Shown: positions 20,577 to 33,119 of the stretch, one piece after another
Numbering within the stretch: position 1 is the stretch's first letter
How the letters are laid out: each line of letters opens with the position of its first letter
DNA from: Gnetum montanum
Taxonomy: Eukaryota; Streptophyta; Gnetopsida; Gnetales; Gnetaceae
Length of the DNA stretch: 64,000 nucleotides
Assembly: GCA_015680685.1 (NCBI GenBank)
Contig: MNCI01022139.1
Coordinates: forward strand, 69,323-133,322
Reading direction: 5' to 3'
Program-made: the position numbers and the translations under genes
Notes under the pieces: generated by a model
Seen by the model: the letters and a program-made list of their open reading frames with translations, nothing else
Databases searched by the model: none
What the model was told of the DNA's origin: nothing

Positions 20577-23502
20577 TCATAGATGGCATCGAAGAGAGAA
20601 CCATAGGTGGAAGGGCCTTCCTAGCCTAGAAAGAAGTAACCAAGAGGAGGAAGGGGCCAACAATAATAACCATATCAAAAAACTGAGGCAACCCATGTAA
20701 CAGGACCTCTTTAGGAGGAGCTCAAATTTAAATATATTCCACAAATTCCCACTATTGAAATAGGCTAATCTAGGCAAGATAAAGTCTGTAGGCCAAGGCC
20801 TAACCTTGAAGTTATCCTCATGGAGGCCTACCTAGAGAAGATAAGGACCAAGGAGGTTAAGAGTTCAATTTTTCAAGAATTGAAGTTTGGATCCTTATTG
20901 GAATTAGCACTAGAAAAAGTCCACACATAATTATAGGGGTCTCCCATGTGGTCCATTGTTTCCAACAATAGAGAATGATACATGGAAGAGACTTACCTTT
21001 TCTAGAACAATTGACAGGGCAATGCATCTGTAACAATTATAGACATCATTGTTTGCTACTCAGTTGAGGTCACTGTAGAGGTCCTTAGTTTGCCCAATAC
21101 TCAAACAAAGTTGGTGAAGATTTGTACATAAGTGGACCTTGAAGCTAAGAAGATGTGGGTCTAATGTTTCTATGGAGTGGATTGTAAGGAGTATGGTGCC
21201 CTCACCAAGGTGGAGCGTGTCTATTTCATGATTATGGTCTATCACTTGAATCCAACGAAGAGACTTAACAAGGAAATAGCCTTCTTCGCCCAAGCATGCA
21301 CCACTTTAAGCAAAAAATTCCTAGTCAACCTTCCCTAGCTCATCTACTTAGAAATTGAAAAATGATTTAAGGAAAATGATAAGGAAATGAAGACACTCTC
21401 TTTTTCATGCCTCATTTGCAAATTGTGCAAGAGGAGAGGGATAGTGTAATATGCTAACTATGTTATTCACCATGCTCTTGCCACATCATGGTAGGAGATG
21501 ATGAAGGACAAGGTAACAACCAAGTTGCAAGAGGAGGAGAGGCCACCACCATTACCACCTACAAAAGAAACTACATTGAAGGCACTTGCAACTACTGAAA
21601 GGCTCATAAATCTTTGTGAGTAGCATCTACCATAACAATAAGGCTCAACAGGTGATGGAGAGTCATCAATGTATTTTTCAACCTTGGGCTAATTTAATAA
21701 AGTCACCAGGACCATCAATTGGTTGGACCAGGAAATAGCTCAAAGAGACCAAGCACCTATAAGATGGAATCCAAGGGCACAAGAGGTCACAGTGTCCATC
21801 CTTGGATAAACATGTCCTAAAATTTGAAGGAATGTTACAACCTTTGCAATTAGGTTGAGGAAAGGTGAGGGGATAAGTGTCCTAATCATACATCACACAA
21901 GCCAAGTAACATCAGTGGAAGTGGTGGTTGACAAGGTGGGTAAAGCCTGAATGCTCCTACAGTAGCCATACTAGACATTGTCATGATGTAAGACATCCAT
22001 GCATCCGTAGGACTAGGGAGTGTTCGGTTAAGTGCTTTCCAACATGAGGAAGTGTTGGAATGACTAGTTAGAGCTAGGTAATTACTTCTAGAGATCATTA
22101 ATATTCTAGATGAAATCACCATGAACTAGTCATACCAACTTAAGATGAAGGATAAGTTGTTAATTACCAATGCTCAACTAAAGGTAGCCACTAATGCCAA
22201 TCATTTGTTGGCTATCAAATTCCTAGAATTACGTACTTGTCTCTTTGACCCTATCATTTTGAAGCTAGAGCTTATGAGGGATGAAGCTTTCCAACAGCTT
22301 AAACAAGGTTAAAAGAGTTTGAGAATGCAAAGGAGGTAGCAGTCTTCGATGCATCCTTGTTATAAGCCATGACCTTCAACATTAACAAGGACTTGTCGCA
22401 AGTTTGAAAGGAGAACTTGGCCTTGATCAAGAATAACCATCACCTACAAAATGTTGAGGAAAAAAGTGATGAAATGGTTGAATTCATTCACCAATAATAG
22501 GAGAAACTAGTCAAGGTTAATCTAGATCTAATAAGGTTAACAGTGGAAAATTGTAATCTCTTGATGAAGAAAGCCTATGCACTTTGCCAAAAGATAGCCA
22601 TTGAGGTACCTACTTGGAAGAACAAGCTGTTACAATTTTAACATGTGAAAAATCATTACAGGGACCAAGTTGGGCTTCTTAAATAGGTTAATAAAAAAGA
22701 GATTCAACTGGCAAAGGTGAAGATGAACGAGACCCTTTAGTAAATCTAGTAATGAGATGATGTGTGGAAGCCCATATTTGATGGACTAAACATGTATAAC
22801 AAAGTTGAAATCCACCTAAAGAAGTTGTAGATTGAGGAGATGACAAAATATATGGATCTTTCTAACCTTTGTTATGCAAACCTAGCGATGTTGATAGCAG
22901 GAAGACCAAGGATAGAGTTGGGAAAGTAGGTGACCAATTCCTACATCCTTTATGAGATGAAATTTAAGCATCACAAAGAGACAAAATAGAAGTTGGAAAT
23001 AACTAATGCAGGGCTTGAAGTTCTTAGGAGAAAATTCACTAATCAATGATCTATTGCTAAGAACCTGGCCAGAAGGATGAATGACTACCATGAGCTATAG
23101 AACCTATTAAAGACATTTAAAATTGAACAAAAGAAATTCACAACTTGTTTCTTCAACATGAAGGAATTGCTTCCTTTGATGCCATGCACATGGGACATCC
23201 CTACACCAACCCACATTGGTGAAGCCATGTGGACTACTTACAACCCACATGACAAGAAAGAAAAGATGAAAGAATTATTGGATGCTTTCAAACTCCCATC
23301 AGAAGCAACAAAAACACCAAGCTATCTTCAACTTCCACCAACATTGGAACCTAGTGAAGGACCTTCAACATCTCAAGAGCCTCCACCTCTAAGCACTGTT
23401 TTAGAATTCGTCATGCCTTCAACAACTTTACAAGCATTTGCTACATTTTTTTGTAAAATGTCCAATTTTGTGGTAATGAACACTGATTTTGTAAGCCTAT
23501 AG
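20577..23502 (+). pseudogene. ORF3, long third reading frame (element A)
   Basis: It starts with ATG (M-A-S-K-R-E-P) right after TTTGTGATCATAG, an acceptor-like sequence. The N-terminal domain aligns with F2: G-S-P-M-W, V-E-R-V-Y-F, N-P-T-K, and L-S-F-S-C-L-I-C-K-L-C-K-R. A long charged, helix-rich middle (about 21950-23100) includes M-D-L-S-N-L-C-Y-A-N-L-A-M-L, matching F2. The last 115 codons (23158-23502) are clean and proline-rich. No signal peptide or membrane segment is evident, so it does not look like a classical envelope. Many stops, mostly TAG. Confidence 0.7.
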
Positions 23503-23630
23503 AATCTGGCTCTCAAAGTTAGTAGAGTCAGTTGGTCTGTCTATTGTTTTTTAGTTAATAGATTTCATACTTCACCAAATTTTGTAAGAAGCTTGATCCT
23601 ACTTTTGGTCGCTTGAGGACAAATTTTCAG

Positions 23631-23645
23631 TTAATCGTAGGGGTA
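23631..23645 (+). other. Polypurine tract (element A)
   Basis: TTAATCGTAGGGGTA directly precedes the 3' LTR; it corresponds to TTAGTCATGGGGGTA in F1 and C. Confidence 0.7.
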
Positions 23646-24504
23646 TGATGAGTCATCAGTAGATAGGCTACATCGATGGACATGCATCAATGCAGCCCTA
23701 CCAACACATGGTCAGATGCATCAATGCTAACATAGGTAGTGCCTCTATAAAAGTGCTGACTATCTACATTTATGACAACTTAGAATGATAGTGTAGCGAA
23801 GTTCTTGTAGTTTTTGTTCTCTAAAGTTAGAATATTTTTCCTCTGAGTGCCTATAGTGTGAATTTAAGAGATTGTATAGTACTTTATTTGAGTGCCTATG
23901 TACCTGAACATACTAGCATGAATGACAATAAAGTTGTGATTTCCTACATTCATTGCAACACTTAGATTAGTTCACTCTTTACATTTAGTACTTTACTTTT
24001 AAAACAATTTACATTTATGACCTTACATAATTAGTGGAATTAATCATAAATACATTAGTACAACCACTTTGAGCATGATGTATTATTCTTGGTAATCCTA
24101 GTAGTGGACATTTGGTATGCCTAGTAATGGCCACTTGATAACCCAATTGCATTAATATGAGTTTTGGCTATGTATGGCAAGTGGGGATGGTTAGTTTACG
24201 TTAGGATTGTTAGTTCCTAGATTAGCTGATTAGTTAGATAGTTAATTGTTAAGTAGTCATCCACTCATCTAGTCATTAGAATAAAAATACATATAAAAAT
24301 AGACATCATGTGCCTTGACTCACACTTAACCATACGTACTAATAACACAATTGTGGTTAGGAAGACAATGATCGTACAAAGTCCATGATTCATTGTTTAG
24401 AACTATAGGCAACTTAGGAAATTAAGTTTATGGAATTCAATTGGATCACTAGTGAACATTTGTGATTCATATGGTTGGGCATAGGGGATACCCATCGCTC
24501 ATCA
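23646..24504 (+). repeat. 3' LTR of element A (859 bp)
   Basis: Starts TGATGAGTCATCAGTAGATA and ends GCTCATCA. TATA box CTATAAAAG at 23744-23752; polyadenylation signal CAATAAAG at 23927-23934. U3 carries CATCGATGG and two copies of ATGCATCAATGC between 23670 and 23735. The sequence past 24504 is not element-derived as far as can be seen. Confidence 0.85.
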
Positions 24505-24574
24505 CTGCATTCCATTTAAAATATATTTAAGATTTTGAATTTTTTTATAGGTAAAATACAATGCTTACTTCAAA

Positions 24575-24690
24575 TTTGAACCCTAGTTAGAAGTGGTGGT
24601 TTTAAGCTTAGGTATTTAAAGAGGTTAGGCACTTACTCAAGTACAAATTCTCCTAAGGCACTTGCTTGAAGGAATAGACATTGAGCCTAT
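24575..24690 (+). repeat. Possible SINE copy, diverged
   Basis: Shares TTAAGCTTAG, AAAGAGGTTAGG and ACATTGAGCCT in the same order as the copies near 28.5, 28.9 and 29.3 kb. Strongly diverged. Confidence 0.3.
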
Positions 24691-27600
24691 TGAAATTGAA
24701 CCTATGATCTAGGTTGACTAGGCCAAGACTCTTATTGCTAAGGTGTATGACTTGTTGGTTAAGGTATGTGGTTTGCACTTCAAATCATAAGTTCAATCTT
24801 GTAGGTTGCATCATGAGATATATAAGCATTTATACAAAATGTAATGTTGGAATTGAGCTAATCAAATAGATACATAGAGAACTTACATTAAACATAAAGG
24901 CACCTTTATTTTCTATAAGGTTAATTCATGATTCTCAAATTTTCATGCAATTTTGAAATATAGATATTGTATTATGAACTCTAACACTTTAAAGCCTATG
25001 TAGTTTATGATGACTATCTTGTATATTAAAAAATGAATAAATATCAAATGCAATTGTATTGTTGAAATGTTAGACATTGAAGGTTGGTGTGACTTTTCAA
25101 AAAGAATAATAATAATATTCAAGGATGTCATAACCAATAAAGGTTAAGTTGGCTAAATATTCAAGGCATGTTTGGCTAAAAATAGTATAATAAAAGCCAA
25201 TTTTATTCTTAGCTTTTTGCTACTTTGCATCTAGAGAAGCACTTCTTCCAATCCGTTGGCATGGGTGTTTCTAGTTTTGCTAGAAAGGAAACATTTATAT
25301 TTGTAGTGACTTTAATGCCAAAATTAGTTTTGATCAAATCCTATTTGTCATTTGAATTATCAAGGCTTTTTAGAACACAAGAAAATGTATTATTGAATTT
25401 GGGCTTTGAAGATAAGCAATTCAATCCTTGAGAAAAGCATTTTTTAGATTAGGGACAAGGACTAGATCTACTGGTTCTAAATGATATTAATAAATTTTAA
25501 AAATTAGGTGGCTTTACTTTTGTAGGATTGCAAAGCTACTATAGTACTGATAATGTTTTCAAAACTTACAACATGTACAATTCTATTGTTAAATAAATAT
25601 TAATCATTGTAGCATTATATGATAAGATAAATGATACAATAACAATGTTATAAATATATAATTGTTACAATTGAAATTGTCATAATGGTAATTTGCCTTT
25701 AGTTTACTCATAAGTCTCTCTTTTAAACATAAATTTGTCTTGAAGTTTGGTCCATACCTTACATGGTATCATGTAGTATCACTTTCCATAACACCAAATA
25801 TAATTATCTTCCATAACACCAAACCTTAGATGGTATCACTTTCCAAGACATTATCAGCACCACACATATTTCTTAGTTCAAACCAATGATTAAAAAGTTT
25901 TTGCAAATCGATAATTGGATTACTTGAAAAAGTAAAAAAAAAAAAAAGTAACAAAGTTGGCAAAAGTTTAGGAAAAAGTTGTTGGAAAAAATCATCAATA
26001 TGCAAAATAAAAACATTTATGATAAAAAAATATAGCAATATAAAATAAAAGCAGAAAACATAATTAAGTGGACTTAAAAATAATAATTCCCACATAAGTA
26101 TATGAGCATGACATAATGTGTACAAGTCCTTCATCCTTCTACTACCAACATATGTTGAATGTGTTATTAACATAAAATATCATAGTATTTTGTTTTAGCA
26201 TAACCATTGTAATTCTTCACTAATTTTTTAAGGTAAAAAACTATAATGCTTTTTTACTGAAACATTACATTATTTTCAAATAACTAATATCATTAGCCAT
26301 GCACATGCAAACACTCTCGGGTCTATTAAGTCAAAGTAGTGGTATTAATAAAACAATAAAGTAAAAAATATATAATCAATTCATACCTAAACATACTTGG
26401 TTTGCAAGTAAAAACAATAATATTCAAGATCTTGGTGTTAATACTTATTTAGGTCTAGGATAAAGGCTAGAATGAAAGTGGTTAGTGCTAAGGCATTCCC
26501 CAAATGTGATGTGCAACAATTAAAACATATAAAAATATGATCAAAGATAATTTAAAAGTTGTTCATAAAGGTGAATAGCAAAAAATAACTTAGACTCCAT
26601 TTTGTTGGGACAAGGTTAGGATGATGATAATGATGATCAATTCACACTTTTATAAATTATTAATTTGGTTTAAAAGTCTAAAATGAAATATATCTTAGAG
26701 CCTTATGTTAATCATCAACATTTGGTAAAATATAAGGAATTTATTTAAAAAGGTTGAATTTGGTAGTTTTGAAAACATTTAACTTAAAAAATCAGGAAGT
26801 AATGAAAACTTTTTCTTGTTGAAAAAGTTAGATATTTCTCTTTTTCCTGTTGAAAAAGTTAGATATTTCTCTATTAATTCGACCACAAACATTAGGGGTG
26901 GAATTTCCTTTCTATTTCAATCTTTTATTTTTTTATATGAGTTTAAATATAATGTTGCAATACCTCAATATGCTTGGCCATACCATAAAAAGGCCACATC
27001 TAGATAATGAGAAGCTTTGTCCCAATATGGGAATGGATTTAAGAAAAAGTCGAATATGTATAACAGTTAATTTTCTTGTCCTATGCCAGGCATCTTCCAA
27101 ATAAGCATAATTTTTCAATGTCCGAGGTTCTAGAGTTACAATAATCCCGCTGACTTTTGATGCACCTGTGGGTATATCAAAATGTTACATTTCAGTTTTA
27201 AGAAGCGTACATGTTTGAGAAAGTTCAGGACCCTGCATTGATGAATGTTCTTTAATTTCACGTCTCTTACCCAATTTCGAAAGTTCATATTGAGAGATAG
27301 GTAATATTTTGCATCGAGTACCAATAAAAAGCATTTCAATAGACCATTAGTGCAACAACTTACTCCATAACTGCTAGGCATGGATAGGTGAAACTACATG
27401 GTTTTTTTTGGTCCTTTTTCGAGTGAGTATTCAATTTACGGGGTTCGGTTCGACATGAAACACTACTGGAACTGACCAAATAATTAGATTTCTCATTTTT
27501 TAGGCCAGCTATTTGCAATTTCATCACATTAAAAAAATTGAACAGCAATTGCCATACAGATCATTAAACAAATGCTTGACTAGTCATTTGAAAAGCATAT

Positions 27601-28459
27601 TATTAATCAAAATAATTAGCATTTTGAGTACTCGCAAGAAATCAGTTTCCTTTTCAAGAAGAATTGTTCTGTTGCTTTTATAAGTCCAGTTCTGGGAATT
27701 AATGCCTGGAAAATTTAGAGAAACTTCTTATTATTAATGGTTTTCCATGGAAGAAATGACAAAAAAAATTCAATTAATACTTGCAGATATCTATTACATT
27801 TAGATCAGAAAAGTAAGACACGTTAAAAAGTTACAGCTTAGACCGTAACAATCATGGTTGAGACGTAAATGACAAAATGCATTTTATTGAAAAGTTACCA
27901 AGTCTCATTATAGGTGGAACATAAAAAAGCTCCACTTTTAATTTCATATTAATAAAATAAAAAATAAAAACAGCGTTTGATACTAAAACCAAGTAAAGAG
28001 GTATATTCAGGGTACCAAACAGGTAGATCGAGGGTATCTCTTTACAGATTTAATAAAAACCTTCAGTTTCAGAAATTAAAAAAAAAGAAAAAAAGTCGAT
28101 ACATGCTAACCAATTAGAGAAGCAAAGGGGATTAAAATGCCCTCTTTTTAAAAAAGAAAACCGTTTTTGACATGTAAACATTTGAAGTACAAAGAGTCTT
28201 GCTGTTCTCATTTAAAAAATGCATGGATCGTAACATCAATAATATAATATTCATAAAGCCTCACCTAGATCTAATTCTTTAACAAAGAAATAAGCTCACC
28301 TAGATCTAATTCTTTAACAAAGAAATAAGCTCATCAGCTTCTCTGTGATCGATGGTATCTTAAACTTTATACCATTCTGTTCACAGTATCAAGCTTTAGT
28401 GAACATGGAGACATTGTTTAGTTAGCATTTGGAATTTAAAATTTATGACTATAATTTGT

Positions 28460-28600
28460 ATTGGTGAGGTGTTTGTTTCTCAGGCGGGTTCAAGCCTTAG
28501 AGCAGCTAGTTAAAAAGAGGTTAGGTTTTCGTTTATTTACTACTACTTAGAACCCGGATAGATAGGTTGCACATTGAGCTTCCAGGTAATGACCCTTTAT
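28460..28600 (+). repeat. Possible tRNA-derived SINE copy
   Basis: Contains GGGTTCAAGCC at 28486-28496, close to the RNA polymerase III box B (GGTTCGANNCC), preceded by TGTTTGTTTCTC and followed by AAAGAGGTTAGG and CACATTGAGCTTCCAGGTAA. The order is repeated in inverted form at 28865-29015. Box A is not clear. Confidence 0.4.
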
Positions 28601-28864
28601 GTCTTCTACCTTATCCTAAAATAAACATAAGGGAAAAGGAGAGACTGGAAGGACATTGAATAAAATGAACAAAGGAAGCATAAAAAGAGATTATGGTGTG
28701 ATTAAAGAATTTGACAAGAATAACTAAAACTCATGTATCAACAAAAACTTATGAGATAAGGCTATGAGGATGATTATGATGCCTTCTACCTTGTATCTTT
28801 TTTCTAGCTTTGTTCTTATCTTTCCACTTTCTGAATAGAGAAGTGCAGACATATGAAATATACT

Positions 28865-29015
28865 CTACTGAAGGATTATCACTCAAAAGCTCAATGTTCA
28901 TTTCATCAAGGTGGAGTCATGGATGAGTGAAAGCTTAACCTCTTTTGAGTAGCTGTGCCCTGGCTTGAACCTAAGTCTTATGATTCGAGAAACAAGCACG
29001 TTACCATCACTTCAA
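28865..29015 (-). repeat. Possible tRNA-derived SINE copy, inverted
   Basis: On the minus strand: GTGCTTGTTTCTC, AGGTTCAAGCC (28972-28962), AAAAGAGGTTAAGC, then ACATTGAGCTTTTGAGTGAT. Same order as the copy at 28460-28600. Confidence 0.4.
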
Positions 29016-29239
29016 GTGTAGTCCCTATATTAAACATATTCTATTCATACATATTAAACATAAAAACTTTTTGTTAAAGGAAGTATACTATGCATAGCAC
29101 ATTTGGAATCATCATCATTAGTAAGGTGTAAGGTTTAACCTGGTAATGCGGTCAATGCACTAAGGACAAAAAGAAGTATCCAGCAATGCCAGAAATTCAG
29201 GGTGTTTTAGTTTTCTATCTAGACCAGTGGAGACTGCTC

Positions 29240-29440
29240 AATGCCCTGCGGTCCCATTCTTGTTTCTGTTTTATGGAGGGCATTTTAAAAGGTTGAATTA
29301 GGGCAAAGCTATTCAGAGAAGTTAGATTTTCGTACATTTACGAACCATCTTAGGATCACGCTGACCGTGCTTGATGGAATGAGCAGATGAACCATATTAG
29401 GATCACGCTAAGACCATGCTTGATGGAATGAGCATTGTAG
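29240..29440 (+). repeat. SINE-like fragment plus local tandem repeat
   Basis: TTCTTGTTTCTG, GGTTGAATTAGGGC, AGAAGTTAGATTTTCGTACA match the SINE-like copies. It is followed by two copies, about 50 bp apart, of a segment containing TTAGGATCACGCT and TGCTTGATGGAATGAGCA (29350-29440). Confidence 0.3.
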
Positions 29441-29745
29441 CGGTCAGTGATGATACTGTTATGAGAGAACTCGCATTTTCAGCAACAGAACTTGCATTTT
29501 CAAATAAGTATAGAAAACCAGATCTCATATAAAGGGCACTAGAGCTTCCAAGAAGCTGGACAGATACCCCATTTTTCTGAAAATCTGTAAATAGTTTTCA
29601 AAATTCTACCATTCCAAACATTAAAGGAAACAGCTGTACACTTTGTCAGCATGAGCATAACAACAACAATGAACGATATATGATTTTTAGATCATTCCCG
29701 ATAACAGTAAAAAATAAATCAACAGAAAAACACAATAATATATCC

Positions 29746-30143
29746 TGCAGAAAAATGAGAAAAACCCCAGCAAGAAACATACTCTTGGATCTTTATGTCA
29801 CCTCATAGAGAATTTTTCAAACACAATGAACAACATAGAATGGGAAAGAAGAAAGGATAGGGATGAAAGCTAAACACACTTCTTGCAAGGCTTTTTTATA
29901 GCATGGGATGGACATTTATAGGTAGTGTTAACCAATGTAAACTGTATATTAATAGCACAGTAAAATGACAGAGATGAACAAAAGTTTTACATTGACTATA
30001 CTTTTGCAGTTAAATATTCAACCCCGCAATTTATTACAACATAACTATTGTACCATATAATTACAAGAAAAATAGTACTTGTAATCAAAGAGATGACAAT
30101 ATCCGAGCTTATGTGAACTACAATTGCCTTCACTTTACTCACA
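29746..30143 (-). repeat. 3' LTR of the copia element (left end uncertain)
   Basis: The right end ...CTCACA abuts the purine-rich GGAGGGAGAAT on the minus strand (30155-30144), so the LTR starts TGTGAGTAAAG on that strand. A TATA box (CTACCTATAAATGTC) lies at 29925-29911. The left end is set at TGCAGAAAAATG by its TG only; no partner LTR is available to confirm it. Confidence 0.55.
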
Positions 30144-30189
30144 ATTCTCCCTCCTGAAGGCAAAGTTGCCATGAAGCCTGATCTAGACC

Positions 30190-30990
30190 TTAGATGATAT
30201 CACCTTCATGGCATCAATAGTTGTTGAACATCATAAAAATTTTTCAGCACATAAAGATTTTGTCATCATATCAACAAAATTCTCTTCTACCTTAATTTTT
30301 TCAAGAAGAATCCTTTGTTCATTTATCTGCTCTCTCGAATATAGTGATATGTTTTGTCTTATTGTGAAAAGTGGGATTTTTGGATATATAAATTGCATTT
30401 TGGTTATCACAACCAAATTTCATGATCTTTTTATGAATTCCAAGTTCAGTCACTAATCTCTGAAGCCATTTTACTTCCTAACTAGCCAGGTTTGCAACAC
30501 CATATTCTACTTCAGTAGTAGATTGAGCTACACAAGACTACAATTGGCTTTTCCAAGAGATAGTACCACCAAAGATATTAAGCACATATGCACTAATTGA
30601 TTTTCTATTGTCTAAATCCCCACCCCAATTAGCATCCACATAACCATATAGAATGAATGAATCACTTTGAAAACAAATACCAAAGTTCATAATACCATGA
30701 AAATATTGGAAAACTCATTTTATAGCAATTCAATGTTGTTTTCCTAGATTAGACATATACTTGGTGAGTTTTCCAATAATGTATGCAATCTCAGGTCTAG
30801 TACTAACCATTACATATATCAAACTACTAACAACACTAGCATATGGAATTTTTATCATGAGCTCTTTTTCATCATCTATCTTGGGGCATTGTTCAATTGA
30901 GAGTGTCATCCCAATTTCATAGGGTGTTGCCATAAGCTTACAATCTTGCATATTATATTTTTTAAAGAGATTTTGCACATGCAGATTGTC
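30190..30990 (-). pseudogene. Copia RT C-terminal part and RNase H
   Basis: The piece 30993-30730 shows P-Y-A-S-V-V-S-S-L-I-Y-V-M and T-R-P-E-I-A-Y, standard copia motifs after RT. RNase H ends at 30416-30231 with R-I-L-L-E-K-I and E-E-N-F-V-D-M-M-T-K-S-L, matching the usual E-N-P-A-D-M-L-T-K. Stops and frameshifts separate the pieces. Confidence 0.85.
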
Positions 30991-31019
30991 CAACCCAAAG
31001 TTTGTTATTACCTCTATTT

Positions 31020-31740
31020 CTTTTAATTTTCATGACCAAGATTCTATTAATAGCACAAAAATCTTTCATCTTAAACTGAGAAAAAAGAAGTTATTTCAAC
31101 TCCTTAATTTCATCCATATCACTCCTTGCTATTAACATGTCATCAACATATAGTAGTAAAATTAAGAGTTTTTCATTTTTATTTTTAACATATAAGCATG
31201 AGTCTTCTTGACTTCTAATGAAGTTAAGATTTAACATGTGTTCATTAAATTTTTTATTCCACATCCTTGGTGCTTGTCTAAGCCCATACAATGATCTTAG
31301 CAATTGACATACCATATGCTCATACTTTCACTTCATACCCTTCAGGTTGAAGCATATATATTTTCTCCTCAAGATCACCATTGAGAAAAGCAATTTTTAC
31401 ATCCATTTGTTCAAGTTCTAGATTGTAAGCTATTGCTATTGATAACAATGATTTAATGGATGTTAATTTTACCATAGAGGAGAAGATTTCATCAAAATCA
31501 ATTCCCTTCTTTTGGGAATAACCTTTAGCAACAAGACATGCTTTAAACTAGTCACAAGATTTAATTCTAAACATCCTTTTACATCCAATTTGTTTTCCAT
31601 CAAATGGAAGTTCATCCAATTCCTATGTCTTATTCTTATGAATAGGAAACATTTCATCCTCCATTGCTCACCTCCATTCTTAATGATAAAGAGATGTACA
31701 CACTTCATTAGAAGTAAGTGGTTCAGCTTCAACAATTAAA
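31020..31740 (-). pseudogene. Copia reverse transcriptase
   Basis: Clean block 31315-31091 has S-L-Y-G-L-R-Q-A-P-R-M-W and the catalytic L-L-Y-V-D-D-M-L (codons at 31150-31136). The N-terminal RT (31740-31320) contains K-A-R-L-V-A/K-G-like and Q-M-D-V-K segments broken by stops and a frameshift. Confidence 0.85.
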
Positions 31741-32136
31741 ATTTGATTTTCAAACTAAGTGGGTAATTTTCTTATGAGACCAGATCGTTTGAAGGGTTGT
31801 GAAGTTGATGGAGCATAATGTTGATACTCTATTTCCTCATCTTCACTTTCATCTTCCCCTGTACTTATTTCTTGTATATTATTCATGCCATCCTATTGGT
31901 TAGGAGCAATATCTCCTGCTGAGGGAGGATGACCCTATGAATTTCCTTAATTAACTTGAAAAGATATACATCATTAGAGAGATTGTGTCTAATATGTTTG
32001 TAGGACTCTCTAAATACAACATCATGACTATAGATAACCCTCTTAGTTTCTGGGTTGTACAACTTATAAGCTTTAACACTATGACCATAACTAAGGGAAA
32101 TACGTCTTACATACTTATAGTCTAATTTTGATCTAT
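31740..32136 (-). pseudogene. Copia integrase C-terminal end and linker
   Basis: 32130-31950 reads K-A-Y-K-L-Y-N-P-E-T-K and S-H-D-V-V-F-R-E-S, matching the copia integrase tail motif G-Y-R-L-Y-D-P-x-x-x-K... R-D-V-V-F-x-E. It is cut on its 5' side by the LTR starting at 32137. Confidence 0.8.
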
Positions 32137-32271
32137 TGATGAGTGGTAAGGTACCCCTATGCCCAACCATATGAATCACAAGAGTTCATGTGCAATTCGG
32201 TCAAATTTTGCAAACTGTAATTACTAAGTACACTAGATCTAAATGGTGTGCGCATGTTGTTCGTTCGTTGT
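32137..32271 (-). repeat. LTR fragment of the tRNA-Asp group, inserted in copia
   Basis: Starts TGATGAGTGGTAAGGTACCC and runs 135 bases to TTCGTTCGTTGT, where another LTR (F1) begins. The break falls inside the LTR, so F1 inserted into this older LTR; the other half is not seen in the window. Confidence 0.75.
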
Positions 32272-33066
32272 TGATGAGTGGCGAGGTACCCCTACACTCA
32301 ACCATACGAATACAAGCGTAACACGCGCGATTTGCTCGAACTCCGCAGACTAAGTGCCTACATGCCTCATAGAACACTTAAAGTTAATTATTCGTTGTCT
32401 TCCCAGACTTACTTGTATTTGTCATGGTGTATGGTTAAGTAAGTTTGAGGTATATGATTTTTATAGTTTTTCTGTTTTATCTCCTATGCTAGTGAGGTGA
32501 AGGGTTGAAGAGATTAACTAACTAACTCTAACTAACTAACTAAGTCTGAATTAACCTAGCGTTAGCATCCATTCCCACTTATCGTTCACACCCTGAACCA
32601 ATGCAACCTTGGTTACCAAACGCTAATCATTGCTAGGATCACCAAGTGTAACGCACATGCTCGAAGCAGTCGTACTGAGGCACTTAATTAGGAGAGAAGG
32701 GTTGAGAGAGATTTAACAACTAATAAAGCATTTAAATGGAAAATAGTAAATAATAATAAATAAAGTCCTAATTAGCCTATTCCATGCACTGCAAGGTTTA
32801 TCCAAGAAGTTCATCTTTATTGTCGTACACAAACATGTGTTCAAGTACAATATTTTCTTGAATAAAGATCTGTTCACTTTGGAGTTCCTACTACGGGCAC
32901 ATGGAAAATATTCTATCTCTGGAGGGATCAAACTGCCAGAGTTTCACTACGGTCTAGGCCTAGATGGAAAAGAAGGGAGAGCTGCCTCTTAGTTATAGAC
33001 TTTGTAGCACACCGTGATATCACGTGGGATGCGATATCGTGGCCCATGCGATATCACATCCCATCA
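32272..33066 (-). repeat. 3' LTR of element F1 (795 bp)
   Basis: Termini TGATGAGTGGCGAGGTACCC and ACATCCCATCA. Three GATATC palindrome words lie at 33010-33060. The TATA position (about 32990-33000) reads AGTTATAGAC, one base off the partner LTRs. A CTAA microsatellite lies at 32515-32545. Confidence 0.8.
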
Positions 33067-33119
33067 TACCCCCATGACTGAATAAAAACTCGTCCTCGAG
33101 TTCCTTACAAAATATTGGG

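Larger units (their letters stand above)
3305..24504 (+). mobile_element. Element A: plus-strand Ty3/gypsy element with ORF3, split by element B
   Basis: Order on the plus strand: gag (from the middle), protease, RT/RNase H, integrase, polypurine motif (8345), 3' region to 9037, then element B (9038-19291), then the 3' region again from 19297, internal promoter-like sequence, ORF3 (20577-23502), polypurine tract and 3' LTR (23646-24504). Joining 9037 to 19297 restores the 3'-region alignment with B and C (CTGGTTATGGG... then TTAAGGCCCTTCC), confirming one interrupted element. The 5' LTR and gag start are missing at the junction with H. All coding parts carry many stops. Confidence 0.85.
24505..29745. 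other. AT-rich stretch without a supported gene
   Basis: No ORF here shows a recognisable domain; those at 25225-25431, 25826-26173 and 27136-27548 have no motif I can name. It contains SINE-like copies (listed separately), a 28-bp tandem repeat at 26814-26873 (GTTGAAAAAGTTAGATATTT), a 35-bp tandem repeat at 28262-28331 (CTCACCTAGATCTAATTCTT), and a sequence at 25700-25850 resembling the end of the copia element at 30130-30200. It could include introns or flanks of a host gene, but nothing proves it. Confidence 0.5.
29746..32136 (-). mobile_element. Ty1/copia element, 3' half
   Basis: Minus-strand order: integrase C-terminal end, RT, RNase H, polypurine tract, 3' LTR. RT follows integrase, the copia order. 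The element is cut at about 32136 by an LTR of the tRNA-Asp group, so gag, protease, most of integrase and the 5' LTR are missing. Confidence 0.85.

Noticed and set aside
25225-27548. Several 60-115 codon ORFs
   Set aside because: None shows a recognisable motif, conserved start context or exon structure; random ORFs of this size are expected in AT-rich DNA of this length.
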